Origin: Candidatus Dorea gallistercoris | GTDB lineage: Bacteria; Bacillota; Clostridia; Lachnospirales; Lachnospiraceae | Direction: 5' to 3' | Assembly (NCBI GenBank): GCA_019114065.1 | Contig: DXGF01000132.1 | Location: 1 to 40,501, forward strand | DNA length: 40,501 nucleotides | Shown here: positions 19,012-26,599 of the stretch, one piece after another | Position numbering within the stretch: the stretch's first letter is position 1 | How the letters are laid out: each line of letters opens with the position of its first letter | The notes under the pieces: model-generated | The model's input: the letters and a program-made list of their open reading frames with translations, nothing else | Told to the model about the DNA's origin: nothing | Database searches by the model: none | Position numbers and translations under genes: made by a program

Positions 19012-19671
19012 ATGGAACGGCTGGTTTGTGTGATCATTGGATATGCTTTTGGCCTGATCGAGACAGGGTATTTTTATGGCAGACTGCACCACATAGACAT
19101 CCGCAAGCAGGGCAGCGGCAACGTGGGGACCACCAACGCCCTGCGCACGCTTGGATGGAAGGCGGGACTTGTCACGTTCCTGGGGGACTCTTTCAAGTGT
19201 ATCTTCGCGGTACTCCTGGTGCGGTTCCTTTACCGGAACGCTTACGCGGATACGGATATGCTTTCCCTGCTGTCCATGTACGCGGGACTGGGAGCGGTGC
19301 TGGGGCATAATTATCCATTTTATATGAAATTCAAAGGAGGAAAGGGGATCGCTGTGACGGCGGGTCTGATCGCCAGTACCACCAATATCTGGATGGTTCT
19401 GATCTGCGTCGTAGTGTTTGCTGGGACGGTGGCGGCGACCAGATATGTGTCTGTGGGGTCCCTTTTGGTTGTTATCGTCTATCTGATCGAGGTGATCGTA
19501 TATGGTCAGATGGGCGGCTACGGCCTGGATGGACCTTATCTCTATGAAATGTATGGGATAGCTGTCTTCCTGGTGCTTTCCGCTTTCATCAAGCATTGGG
19601 CCAATATCAAGCGGCTATTGAACGGGACGGAAAATAAACTCAGTGTGGGAAAACAATCTAAGAAGTCATAA
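19012..19671 (+). CDS. plsY: Acyl-phosphate:glycerol-3-phosphate acyltransferase
   Basis: Integral membrane enzyme that transfers an acyl group from acyl-phosphate to glycerol-3-phosphate, the first acylation of phospholipid synthesis. The 219 residues contain several hydrophobic segments, the GSGNVGTTN motif (34-42; the family usually has SGNxGATN) and KGGKGIAV. The protein is slightly long for the family because of a polar C-terminal tail. It sits between der and gpsA; GpsA supplies its substrate, glycerol-3-phosphate, so the pair forms a lipid-entry module. Confidence 0.93.
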   Translation: MERLVCVIIGYAFGLIETGYFYGRLHHIDIRKQGSGNVGTTNALRTLGWKAGLVTFLGDSFKCIFAVLLVRFLYRNAYADTDMLSLLSMYAGLGAVLGHNYPFYMKFKGGKGIAVTAGLIASTTNIWMVLICVVVFAGTVAATRYVSVGSLLVVIVYLIEVIVYGQMGGYGLDGPYLYEMYGIAVFLVLSAFIKHWANIKRLLNGTENKLSVGKQSKKS

Positions 19672-19685
19672 AGGAGGAGATTTAC

Positions 19686-20699
19686 ATGGCCAACGCAGGT
19701 ATCATGGGCGCGGGAAGCTGGGGAACTGCCCTTGCGCTTCTGCTCTGCAGGAATGGACATCAGGTCACAGTCTGGTCCATCGATGAGAAGGAGGTGGAGA
19801 TGCTCTCCAAAGAGCGGGAGCATAAGAGTAAGCTGCCGGGAGTGAAACTGCCAGAGGATATGGAATTTACCACTGATCTTGAGAAAGCGGTGGCGGGCAG
19901 AGACTTTATCGTGATGGCGGTGCCATCCACCTTTACCAGAGGGACAGCCCGGAATATGGAACCTTATGTCAAGGAAGGGCAGATCATCGTGGATGTGGCC
20001 AAAGGCATCGAGGAAGATACGCTGATGACCCTTTCCCAGCAGATCGAGGAGGAGATCCCCCACGCGGATGTGGCGGTCCTGTCCGGGCCGAGCCACGCGG
20101 AGGAAGTGGGGAGGGGCCTTCCCACCACAGTCGTGATCGGCGCTAAGACTAAGGAGACCGCGGAGTATCTCCAGAGCATGTTTATGAATGAAGTGTTCCG
20201 GGTGTACACAAGCCCGGATATCCTGGGGATGGAGCTGGGGGGATCGTTGAAGAACGTGATCGCCCTGGCGGCAGGAATCGCCGATGGCATGGGATATGGG
20301 GACAATACCAAGGCAGCCCTGATCACCCGAGGGATCGCAGAGATCGCCAGACTGGGCGTGAAGATGGGCGGATCTATTGAAAGCTTTACCGGACTTACCG
20401 GGATCGGGGATCTGATCGTTACCTGCGCCAGCGTCCACAGCCGGAACCGGAAGGCGGGATATCTCATGGGCCAGGGGAAATCCATGGAAGAGGCCATGAA
20501 GGAGGTCAACATGGTGGTGGAAGGCGTGTACTCCACGAAAGCGGCGGTCAAGCTGGGCGAGAAATACGGCGTTTCCCTGCCTATCATCAACAAAGTCAAT
20601 GAAGTCCTCTTTGAAGGCAAAGACCCAAGGGAGGCGGTCAACGAACTGATGCTCCGGGACAGCAAGGCGGAGAACAGTTCCCTGACGTGGAAAGAGTAA
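19686..20699 (+). CDS. gpsA: Glycerol-3-phosphate dehydrogenase [NAD(P)+]
   Basis: Reduces dihydroxyacetone phosphate to sn-glycerol-3-phosphate, the backbone for phospholipids. The 337 residues show the N-terminal GAGSWGTALA nucleotide-binding motif (8-17), Lys189 in GGSLKNVIALAAG as the likely catalytic lysine, and GLTGIGDL with the conserved C-terminal pattern. The start has a strong AAGGAGGAGAT. It is the last gene of the DUF512-der-plsY-gpsA unit. No strong terminator separates it from spoIVA; only a weak hairpin without a T-run (20730-20749) is seen. Confidence 0.96.
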   Translation: MANAGIMGAGSWGTALALLLCRNGHQVTVWSIDEKEVEMLSKEREHKSKLPGVKLPEDMEFTTDLEKAVAGRDFIVMAVPSTFTRGTARNMEPYVKEGQIIVDVAKGIEEDTLMTLSQQIEEEIPHADVAVLSGPSHAEEVGRGLPTTVVIGAKTKETAEYLQSMFMNEVFRVYTSPDILGMELGGSLKNVIALAAGIADGMGYGDNTKAALITRGIAEIARLGVKMGGSIESFTGLTGIGDLIVTCASVHSRNRKAGYLMGQGKSMEEAMKEVNMVVEGVYSTKAAVKLGEKYGVSLPIINKVNEVLFEGKDPREAVNELMLRDSKAENSSLTWKE

Positions 20700-20753
20700 C
20701 ACTGCCGGCGGAAAACGGAAGAGTTTCACCCGCTTCAGTTCTAAAGCGGTCAG

Positions 20754-20788
20754 CCCCCTCATACACTGTTATCAGCATAACAAGGGGG
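20754..20788 (+). promoter_or_regulatory. Composite hairpin that can pair with the spoIVA ribosome site
   Basis: CCCCCT (20754-20759) can pair with AGGGGG (20783-20788), the core of the spoIVA ribosome site. An inner stem, GTTAT (20768-20772) with ATAAC (20777-20781), closes the CAGC loop. Any transcript starting upstream of 20754 could fold this structure. Confidence 0.6.
20760..20767 (+). promoter_or_regulatory. Sigma-E type -10 element for spoIVA
   Basis: CATACACT at 20760-20767 matches the sporulation sigma-E -10 consensus (CATACA-T), 28 bases before the spoIVA start. The -35 region (around 20738-20746, TTCTAA) is weak. spoIVA is a mother-cell sigma-E gene in Bacillus, so the match fits. 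Confidence 0.55.
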
Positions 20789-20795
20789 TATTAGA

Positions 20796-22268
20796 ATGAA
20801 TACGTTCCAACTCTACAAAGATATACAGGCCAGAACAAAGGGAGAGATATACATAGGAGTGGTGGGGCCGGTGCGTACCGGGAAATCCACCCTGATCAAG
20901 AGATTCATGGATGTATTGGTACTCCCGCACATGGAGGATGACCATGAGAGATCTCAGACCCGGGATGAACTGCCTCAGTCCGCATCCGGCCGGACGATCA
21001 TGACGACAGAACCAAAATTTGTGCCGAAAGAGGCGGCGAATGTCCGCCTTTCGGAGGAGACGGAGGTCAAGGTCCGGCTGATCGACTGTGTTGGATATAT
21101 GGTGGAAGGGGCGTCGGGACATATTGAGGGAGGGCAGGAGCGGCAGGTGAAGACGCCCTGGTTTGATTATGAGATCCCGTTTACCAAGGCGGCGGAGATC
21201 GGAACACGCAAGGTCATCCATGAACACGCCACCATTGGGCTCGTAGTGACCACAGACGGGAGCATCGGGGAGATCCCCCGGGAGAACTACCGAGAGGCGG
21301 AAAGCAGGACTATCCGGGAATTACAGGAGATCGGCAAGCCCTTTGTGGTTCTGGTGAATTCCCGAAAGCCGCTGGGAGAAGAGGCGGCCAGGATGGCAGA
21401 GGAGCTGGAAGAGACCTATGGAGTGAGGGCCTTGCCTGTGAACTGCGAGCAGCTCAAAGAGGAAGATATCTGCCGGATTATGGAGGCGGTGCTCTATGAG
21501 TTTCCGGTTTCCGAGGTACAGTTCTTCATTCCCAAGTGGGTGGAGATGCTTCCCAGAGACCACAAGATCAAGCAGGATCTGGTGGAACATGTGCGGCGCA
21601 TCCTGGACGGCCTGGGAGAGATCAAGGATGCGGCGGAGGGGCTTGAGACGCCGGAGAGCCTGTACATAGAAGATCTGCGGATCGAGCATATTGAGATGGA
21701 TACGGGGTGTGTGCAGATCCGGGTGCGGATTGGAGAGCAGTTCTATTATGAAACCCTCAGTGAGCTGACCGGGCTGCCCATCGCCGGCCAGTACGAACTG
21801 ATCGAGGCGATGAAGGATCTGTCAGCCTTAAAGGCGGAATATGAGGAAGTCAAAGATGCCTTTACCGCTGTGAAGATGAAGGGGTATGGGGTGGTGAGCC
21901 CCCGCAGGGAGGAGATCACTCTGGAGGATCCGGTGATCATCAAGCAGGGCAACAAGTTTGGAGTCCGCATCCACTCAGAGGCACCGTCCATCCATCTGAT
22001 CCGGGCTAATATTGAGACAGAGATCGCGCCGATCGTAGGAAATGAGCAGCAGGCCCAGGATCTGGTAGATTATATCAAGGAACGGAAAGAAAGTGAGGGC
22101 GGAATCTGGGAGACCAACATTTTTGGCAAATCTGTAGAAGAACTGGTCATGGATGGGATGCGCAATAAGATTTCCATGATTGGGGATGCCAGTCAGGAGA
22201 AGCTGCAGGATACCATGCAGAAGATCGTCAATGACAGCAACGGGGGACTGGTCTGCATTATTATCTAG
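20796..22268 (+). CDS. spoIVA: Stage IV sporulation protein A (spore coat morphogenetic ATPase)
   Basis: Polymerises on the outer forespore membrane using ATP hydrolysis and forms the base layer on which the coat assembles. The 490 residues are close to the Bacillus protein. The Walker A GPVRTGKST lies at 24-32, followed by a GTPase-like core (IDCVGYMVEGA, later VLVNSRKP), a middle region, and a C-terminal domain ending in NGGLVCIII; the hydrophobic C-terminus is the family's membrane-targeting end. Ribosome site AAGGGGGT is 7 bases before ATG 20796. This is the clearest sign in the window that the organism makes spores. Confidence 0.97.
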   Translation: MNTFQLYKDIQARTKGEIYIGVVGPVRTGKSTLIKRFMDVLVLPHMEDDHERSQTRDELPQSASGRTIMTTEPKFVPKEAANVRLSEETEVKVRLIDCVGYMVEGASGHIEGGQERQVKTPWFDYEIPFTKAAEIGTRKVIHEHATIGLVVTTDGSIGEIPRENYREAESRTIRELQEIGKPFVVLVNSRKPLGEEAARMAEELEETYGVRALPVNCEQLKEEDICRIMEAVLYEFPVSEVQFFIPKWVEMLPRDHKIKQDLVEHVRRILDGLGEIKDAAEGLETPESLYIEDLRIEHIEMDTGCVQIRVRIGEQFYYETLSELTGLPIAGQYELIEAMKDLSALKAEYEEVKDAFTAVKMKGYGVVSPRREEITLEDPVIIKQGNKFGVRIHSEAPSIHLIRANIETEIAPIVGNEQQAQDLVDYIKERKESEGGIWETNIFGKSVEELVMDGMRNKISMIGDASQEKLQDTMQKIVNDSNGGLVCIII

Positions 22269-22274
22269 TTTTCA

Positions 22275-22303
22275 TTGCATTCCTGGATCAAAAGCGTTAA
22301 AAT
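22275..22303 (+). promoter_or_regulatory. Sigma-A type promoter for the MogA-like gene
   Basis: TTGCAT (22275-22280), a 17-bp spacer and TAAAAT (22298-22303), 43 bases before the start of the MogA/MoaB-like gene. Confidence 0.65.
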
Positions 22304-22346
22304 GCTACTATGCGGGATACGTTAAGAGAAAAGATGGAGGTACGAT

Positions 22347-22817
22347 ATGAAGATCGCGATTCTTACAGCGAATACAGACATTTACAGAGAAAAAGAAGAA
22401 GATAAAGCGGGCATCGAGATCCGAAAGCTGGTGGAAGATGCGGGCAATCACGTAGTATTTCAGAAGGCGCTTCCTACGGATCGCAAGGTTCTGGCGACGG
22501 TGATGCAGAGAATGGCGGACAATCGTCTGGCCGATCTTATCCTGACTACCGGGGGAGCCGGCTGCGCGCCTGTGGATTGTACGCCGGAGGCGACGATGGA
22601 TGTGACGGAACGGCTGATCCCCGGAATCCCGGAAGTGATGCGGATCCACATGATGAAGCTTACCAGGCGTTCCATGCTGAACCGCGGGGTTGCGGGGATC
22701 CGGGGAGAGACGGTGATCGTAAATCTCCCGGGGAAGGCCGGAGCGGCAAAAGAGTGTCTTTCCTATCTGCTGGAAGAGATTACCCATGCTGTGGAAGTTG
22801 TGAAGGGAGAAGCATAG
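22347..22817 (+). CDS. MogA/MoaB-like molybdopterin-binding domain protein
   Basis: A 156-residue single-domain protein of the MoCF-binding family, whose members act in molybdopterin adenylylation. The hallmark strand-loop is ILTTGGAG at 65-72 (usual TTGGTG), followed by PVDCTPEAT at 75-83, where the family usually has PRDxTPEAT; the conserved Arg is replaced by Val76. The second motif NLPGKAGAAKECL is normal. No other molybdenum cofactor gene lies in the window, so a role in cofactor synthesis is plausible but unproven. It has its own promoter, and the MBL-fold gene follows after four bases, suggesting a small operon. Confidence 0.8.
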   Translation: MKIAILTANTDIYREKEEDKAGIEIRKLVEDAGNHVVFQKALPTDRKVLATVMQRMADNRLADLILTTGGAGCAPVDCTPEATMDVTERLIPGIPEVMRIHMMKLTRRSMLNRGVAGIRGETVIVNLPGKAGAAKECLSYLLEEITHAVEVVKGEA

Positions 22818-22821
22818 AGGA

Positions 22822-23517
22822 ATGAAAGTGACTTACCTGGATCACAGTGGGTTTGTGGTGGATTTGGGAGAGAATATGTTGGTCTTTGATTATTACAAGG
22901 GGGAGCTTCCTGCCAGGGCAGTTGACAGGAAGCTTTATGTTTTTTCCAGCCACGCTCACTACGATCATTTTCAGAAGAAAATTTTTGACTGGGCGGAAGA
23001 TCTTGATGTGACCTACATTTTATCTGACGATATCCAAGTGTCAGCGGCAGAGAGGCAGAAAGCCGAGGGGAAGGTGCACCGCATTGCGCCACGGCAGACC
23101 TTTCGGACAGAAGGGCTTTCGATCCAGACTCTGCGGTCCACAGATGAAGGCGTGGCGTTTCTTGCCCAGGTGGACGGCAGGACCATCTATCACGCGGGGG
23201 ATCTGAACTGGTGGCACTGGGAGGAAGAGAGCCGGGCTTATAACGAGATGATGAAGCGCAATTATCAGTATGAGATCGGCAAGATCGAGGGACAGGCTGT
23301 CGATGTGGCTTTTGTGCCGCTGGATGCCAGGCAGGAAAATCAGTATTACTGGGGGATGGACTATTTCATGAAGCATACCGATACAAAGGTGGTATTCCCC
23401 ATGCATATGTGGGAACATTATGAAGTGTACGACTGGCTGATGGACGAGACTGAGGCCATTTCCTACAAGGACAAAGTCATGCACATCACCCGGGCGCCCC
23501 AGGAATTCGAAGTGTGA
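22822..23517 (+). CDS. Metallo-beta-lactamase fold hydrolase
   Basis: A 231-residue protein with the metal-binding motif SSHAHYDHF (His44, His46, Asp48, His49), HAGDLN (His124, Asp127) as the next ligands, and a C-terminal FPMHMWEHY histidine near 190. The pattern YLDHSGFVVDLG at the start resembles the UlaG/RomA-like branch rather than antibiotic-hydrolysing lactamases. The substrate cannot be told. It lies four bases downstream of the MogA-like gene and 36 bp upstream of rnhA, so it is probably co-transcribed with both. Confidence 0.82.
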   Translation: MKVTYLDHSGFVVDLGENMLVFDYYKGELPARAVDRKLYVFSSHAHYDHFQKKIFDWAEDLDVTYILSDDIQVSAAERQKAEGKVHRIAPRQTFRTEGLSIQTLRSTDEGVAFLAQVDGRTIYHAGDLNWWHWEEESRAYNEMMKRNYQYEIGKIEGQAVDVAFVPLDARQENQYYWGMDYFMKHTDTKVVFPMHMWEHYEVYDWLMDETEAISYKDKVMHITRAPQEFEV

Positions 23518-23553
23518 AGAAGCCTTGGAGATGGGAGAAATAGGAGGAAGATC

Positions 23554-24027
23554 ATGCATGTAGATATCTATACAGACGGAGCGGCCAGGGGCAACCCGGA
23601 TGGACCAGGAGGTTACGGGACCGTTCTGGAATACCGGGATTCCAGGGGAGAACTCCATACCAAAGAAATTTCCCAAGGCTACCAGAAGACCACCAATAAC
23701 CGGATGGAACTGATGGCTGCCATAGCCGGACTGGAAGCTTTGAACCGGCCCTGCCAGGTAGATCTGTATTCCGATTCCAAATACCTGGTAGACGCCTTCA
23801 ATCAGAATTGGATCCAGGGCTGGGTCAAGAAAGACTGGAAAAGAGGGAAAAACGAACCGGTCAAAAATATTGATCTCTGGAAACGGCTTCTGAAAGCCAA
23901 AGAGCCCCATCAGGTGACCTTTATCTGGGTCAAAGGCCACGACGGCCATCCGCAGAATGAGCGCTGCGATGAGCTGGCGACAACCGCGGCGGATGGAGAG
24001 GAGCTGATTGAGGACGTAGTAAAATGA
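23554..24027 (+). CDS. rnhA: Ribonuclease HI
   Basis: Degrades the RNA strand of RNA-DNA hybrids such as primers and R-loops. The four catalytic acids are visible: Asp8 ([10 protein letters not shown]), Glu52 (NNRMELMA), Asp74 (YSDSKY) and Asp139 (NERCDELA), with the flexible-loop histidine at 129 ([10 protein letters not shown]). The 157 residues and the [14 protein letters not shown] basic handle are typical. AGGAGG precedes the start. The gene ends just before the odd 22-bp repeats and rnpB, so two RNA-processing genes are neighbours, probably by chance. Confidence 0.96.
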   Translation: MHVDIYTDGAARGNPDGPGGYGTVLEYRDSRGELHTKEISQGYQKTTNNRMELMAAIAGLEALNRPCQVDLYSDSKYLVDAFNQNWIQGWVKKDWKRGKNEPVKNIDLWKRLLKAKEPHQVTFIWVKGHDGHPQNERCDELATTAADGEELIEDVVK

Positions 24028-24034
24028 AAAAAGG

Positions 24035-24100
24035 CTACGTCCCAAATTGACCTCAAGGGTGTACCAAAATGAAAAATGGGGTGTACCCGATTGATTATTC
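24035..24100 (+). repeat. Three imperfect 22-bp tandem units (possible transposon-end remnant)
   Basis: Units start at 24035, 24057 and 24079. The second and third share GGGTGTACC, and all three share a following A-rich/ATTGA-type segment (AAATTGA, AAAATGA, GATTGA). Multiple short repeats of this kind occur at IS21-family ends, but only one end is seen and no transposase. The third unit overlaps the rnpB -35. Confidence 0.4.
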
Positions 24101-24119
24101 TTTGATTTTGTGATACAAT
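24091..24119 (+). promoter_or_regulatory. Sigma-A type promoter for rnpB
   Basis: TTGATT (24091-24096), a 17-bp spacer and TACAAT (24114-24119), ending about 8 bases before the predicted 5' end of RNase P RNA. Confidence 0.75.
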
Positions 24120-24126
24120 CTAAAAC

Positions 24127-24480
24127 CGCGAGTAAGACAGGTAATCGCAGCTGCATGTGCCGAAAGGCCGCAGGTGAGGAAAGTCCGGGCTTCACAGGGC
24201 AGGATGCCGGATAACGTCCGGTGGAGGCGACTCCAAGGAAAGTGCAACAGAAATGTACCGCCTTCTCTAAAGGGAGGTAAGGGTGGAAGGGCAGTGTAAG
24301 AGACTACCGCCCTGCCGGTAACGGCGGGGGCACATGTAAACCCCATCCGAAGCAAGGCTGAATAAAGACGATGTGGCGGCCCGTCACGTCTTAGGTAGGC
24401 TGCTGGAGCCTGCCGGCAACGGCAGGCCTAGATAGATGATTACCCACGACATAACCCGGCTTATCGTCTTGCTCGCAAGT
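24127..24480 (+). ncRNA. rnpB: RNase P RNA, bacterial class A
   Basis: Catalytic RNA that removes 5' leaders from tRNA precursors. The universal 5' core GAGGAAAGTCCGGGC is at 24176-24190 and the matching 3' core ACATAACCCGGCTTAT at 24449-24464; together they form P4. The helix P1 pairs GCGAGTAAGAC (24128-24138) with GTCTTGCTCGC near 24466-24476. The central AGGGTGGAAGGGCAGTGTAAGAGACTACCGC-like region is the conserved specificity-domain core. The total of ~354 nt is typical. No separate terminator is obvious: CTTGC-TC-GCAAG followed by TTTATT at the very end may serve, and it abuts the stop codon of the convergent acetyltransferase gene. Confidence 0.95.
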
Positions 24481-24984
24481 TTATTCTAATGCTTTATCAT
24501 AGGCTAGTTTTCCGCTTCCCTGGAAAACGATCACTCCACGTTTGACAAATCCGTTTTTTTCTAAAATATGCTGCATCCGTTTGTTTGGAAAATCTGTGTC
24601 AACCCGAATGCTTGCGATCTGATTGTCAAGGCAAAGTTTCTCGATCAGGCGGAAAGCGACATCAGCCAGACCCCTCCCTCTGAAATCTCCATGGAATGCC
24701 ATCCGGTGTACGACGGCATAGGGGGCTTTCGTGTGCCATTCTCCTTCGATATTATTATAAGCAGGTTCCCCGTCAAAATCGACACACATGTAGCCGGCGA
24801 TCCGGCCGTCCGCCTTGATCACATACCCTTTCTGTGCCTCAATATCATCCCGGATCGTATCCGGATTAGGATAGTCTTCGGTCCATTGTGTGAATCCCTG
24901 TTCTTTCTGAAAATTTCGTCCCATCGCTATGATCTCCCAGCAGGTTTGCAGCTCATCCGGGCGCGCCAGTTCTAAGGTATACAT
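24481..24984 (-). CDS. GNAT family N-acetyltransferase
   Basis: A 167-residue acetyltransferase of the GNAT fold; substrate unknown. The acetyl-CoA loop is visible as DFRGRGLADVAF in the third quarter, preceded by the conserved VHRMAF strand and followed by IRVDTDFPNKRMQHILEKNGF, typical of small-molecule or N-terminal acetyltransferases. The frame can start at 25002, but the ATG at 24984 has AAGGAG at a good distance and the upstream one has none. It is divergent from the LysR regulator 129 bp away, an arrangement that often means the regulator controls it. Its stop codon directly abuts rnpB. Confidence 0.85.
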   Translation of the reverse strand: MYTLELARPDELQTCWEIIAMGRNFQKEQGFTQWTEDYPNPDTIRDDIEAQKGYVIKADGRIAGYMCVDFDGEPAYNNIEGEWHTKAPYAVVHRMAFHGDFRGRGLADVAFRLIEKLCLDNQIASIRVDTDFPNKRMQHILEKNGFVKRGVIVFQGSGKLAYDKALE

Positions 24985-25113
24985 GTTTCGTTCTCCTTCC
25001 ATAAATATCTTGCAGAATTTCTTTCTTCTACATATAATAGCATTATATAATAATTAAAAACAATTTAAAGATAAATGAGTAACAATTAAAAGAAATTTAA
25101 GTATGGAGGAAAA
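24985..25113. promoter_or_regulatory. AT-rich divergent promoter region between the GNAT and LysR genes
   Basis: Very AT-rich, with several TATAAT-like words on both strands (for example TATAAT near 25034 and 25046, and on the minus strand TATTAT with a distant TTGTTT). It probably carries both promoters and a LysR (T-N11-A) operator, but I cannot assign exact elements. Confidence 0.45.
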
Positions 25114-25998
25114 ATGGAATTAAAGTATCTGAATACATTCCGCACGGTGGTGGAGACGGGAAGTTTTAGAGCTGCCGCGGAAAAGCTGAATTATACCCAA
25201 TCGGCCATCACTTTCCAGATGGGTCAGTTGGAGCAGGAATTATCTGTGAAATTGTTCGAGAAATCCGGGAGAAACATGGTCCTGACCCAGGCGGGGGAAC
25301 TGTTGGTCCCTTATGTGGATGAGGTGTTTCAGTCGGTAGAAAAACTGCGGTATTTTGAAAATGATCTGGCCGATTGCCAGGGGAGCATCCATATTGGAGT
25401 AGGAGAGACACTGCTGTGTTACAAGATTCCCACCGCGCTGAAAAAGTTTTGTCAGCAGGCGCCAAAGGCCCAGATCTATCTGCGCTCCATGAACTGTTAC
25501 GATATCCGGAATGAATTACTGCGGGGAAGTTTGGATCTGGGGATTTTCTATGAAGATATCGGCGGTTTTGGTTCTAGCCTGATCACCTATCCGATTGGTG
25601 ATTTTCCGTTGGTGCTGGTGGCCTCGCCGGAGACCAGGCGCAGATTCCCGGATTTTGTGACGCCGGACCAGACGCTTTCGGTCCCTTTGGTCATTAATGA
25701 GCCAACCTGTGTGTTTCGGCAGATTTTTGAAGAGTATTTAAGGAGAAAATCTATCACCCTGGATCATACGATCGAGATGTGGAGCATCCCCACGATCAAG
25801 AATCTGGTGAAAAGTGATGTGGGGATTTCCTATCTTCCTGAATTCACGGTGCGGGAAGAGTTAGAAGCAGGTGAACTGGAGATCGTCCCAACAGAGATCT
25901 CACACAATAGGATCACAGCCGTCTGCGCCCATAACAAGAATAAATGGATCAGCCCCCTGATGCGGATGATGATCGGGCTTTCCGGCTCGATCGCGTAA
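25114..25998 (+). CDS. LysR-family transcriptional regulator
   Basis: A 294-residue DNA-binding regulator. The N-terminal winged helix-turn-helix (1-60) is classical: YLNTFRTVVETGSFRAAAEKL, then TQSAITFQMGQLEQEL and LFEKSGRNMVLTQAGE. The C-terminal two-lobed effector domain begins near residue 90 (IHIGVGETLL). The effector is not identifiable. The start has TATGGAGGAAAA upstream. It is divergent from the GNAT gene, the likely target. The broken DUF2812 gene follows on the same strand. Confidence 0.93.
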   Translation: MELKYLNTFRTVVETGSFRAAAEKLNYTQSAITFQMGQLEQELSVKLFEKSGRNMVLTQAGELLVPYVDEVFQSVEKLRYFENDLADCQGSIHIGVGETLLCYKIPTALKKFCQQAPKAQIYLRSMNCYDIRNELLRGSLDLGIFYEDIGGFGSSLITYPIGDFPLVLVASPETRRRFPDFVTPDQTLSVPLVINEPTCVFRQIFEEYLRRKSITLDHTIEMWSIPTIKNLVKSDVGISYLPEFTVREELEAGELEIVPTEISHNRITAVCAHNKNKWISPLMRMMIGLSGSIA

Positions 25999-26024
25999 AA
26001 AAATCTGGATTGTGTAAAAAATCT

Positions 26025-26530
26025 AGAGATATTTCAGTATATTTGAGTATGAAAAGGAACAGGAATATCTCTGTAATATGCTCAGATCCGGCTGGAGATT
26101 TGTAAGAGTCTAGCGGCATAGGGACCTATTACTTTGAGAAATGTGCGCCGGAAGATGTAGTCTATCAGCTTGACTATAATCAGGAGGGCCGCAGGAACAA
26201 AGAAGAATATGTGCAGATGTTCCAGGACCGCGGTTGGGAATATCTGCAGGATCATGTGGACTACAGCTACTTCCGCAAGAAGGTTTCTGAAATGACAGGG
26301 CCGGAAGAGATTTTCTGCGATATGAATCAAGAATTCAGATGATGAACTGGGTCTCCAAGGGAAGGATGATCCCTTTGCTGCTGATCTTCTTCTGCTGTCC
26401 GATTCCTCAGCTGTTAAACACGCTCTTTTACTTACACGACAATTTTGGCGCGATTCTGGTCAGCGCCGTCTTGGCGCTGTATGTGGCTGTCTTTACCATT
26501 TTCATGATGAAATATAACGCCTATTGAAGA
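26025..26530 (+). pseudogene. Degraded DUF2812 membrane protein gene
   Basis: The gene can be read across three frame segments. First: RYFSIFEYEKEQEYL to SGWRFVRV (from about 26027), ending at TAG 26111. Middle: SGIGTYYFEKCAPEDVVYQLDYN to YSYFRKK (from about 26112), ending at TGA 26340. Last: from ATG 26339, a 62-codon stretch with two hydrophobic segments (LLLIFF, ALYVAVFTIFMM). The layout matches DUF2812 proteins with a C-terminal membrane part, often partners of PadR regulators. One extra T at 26111 and one missing A near 26339 explain both breaks and cancel out. The start codon is also lost: a TAG lies at 26024 with no ribosome site. It is probably dead. Confidence 0.8.
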
Positions 26531-26548
26531 AACGCGGAAAAGTAAAAG

Positions 26549-26586
26549 AAAAGCACGGCCGCCTGCTGTCTGACGGCCGTGCTTTT
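26549..26586. terminator. Bidirectional terminator between the DUF2812 remnant and pyrI
   Basis: A perfect 13-bp stem, AAAAGCACGGCCG (26549-26561) with CGGCCGTGCTTTT (26574-26586), and a 12-base loop. T-rich on the plus side and A-rich (T on the minus strand) at the other side, it can stop transcription from both directions. Confidence 0.92.
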
Positions 26587-26599
26587 CCTTTATGATCAA

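Noticed and set aside
19542-20762. A 406-codon open frame on the minus strand over plsY and gpsA
   Set aside because: Antisense shadow of gpsA with low-complexity His/Arg-rich translation and no gene signals.
24035-24100. CRISPR array reading of the 22-bp repeats
   Set aside because: Units are contiguous and imperfect with no spacers, and there are no cas genes.
23041-24195. A 384-codon minus-strand open frame over the MBL gene and rnhA
   Set aside because: Antisense to two genes with intact catalytic motifs; its start would lie within rnpB.
24239-24300. T-box-like AGGGTGGAA segment
   Set aside because: It belongs to the conserved specificity domain of RNase P RNA.
26339-26527. Independent 62-residue membrane protein
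   Set aside because: It fits as the membrane tail of the broken DUF2812 gene once a single missing base is allowed, and no ribosome site precedes it.
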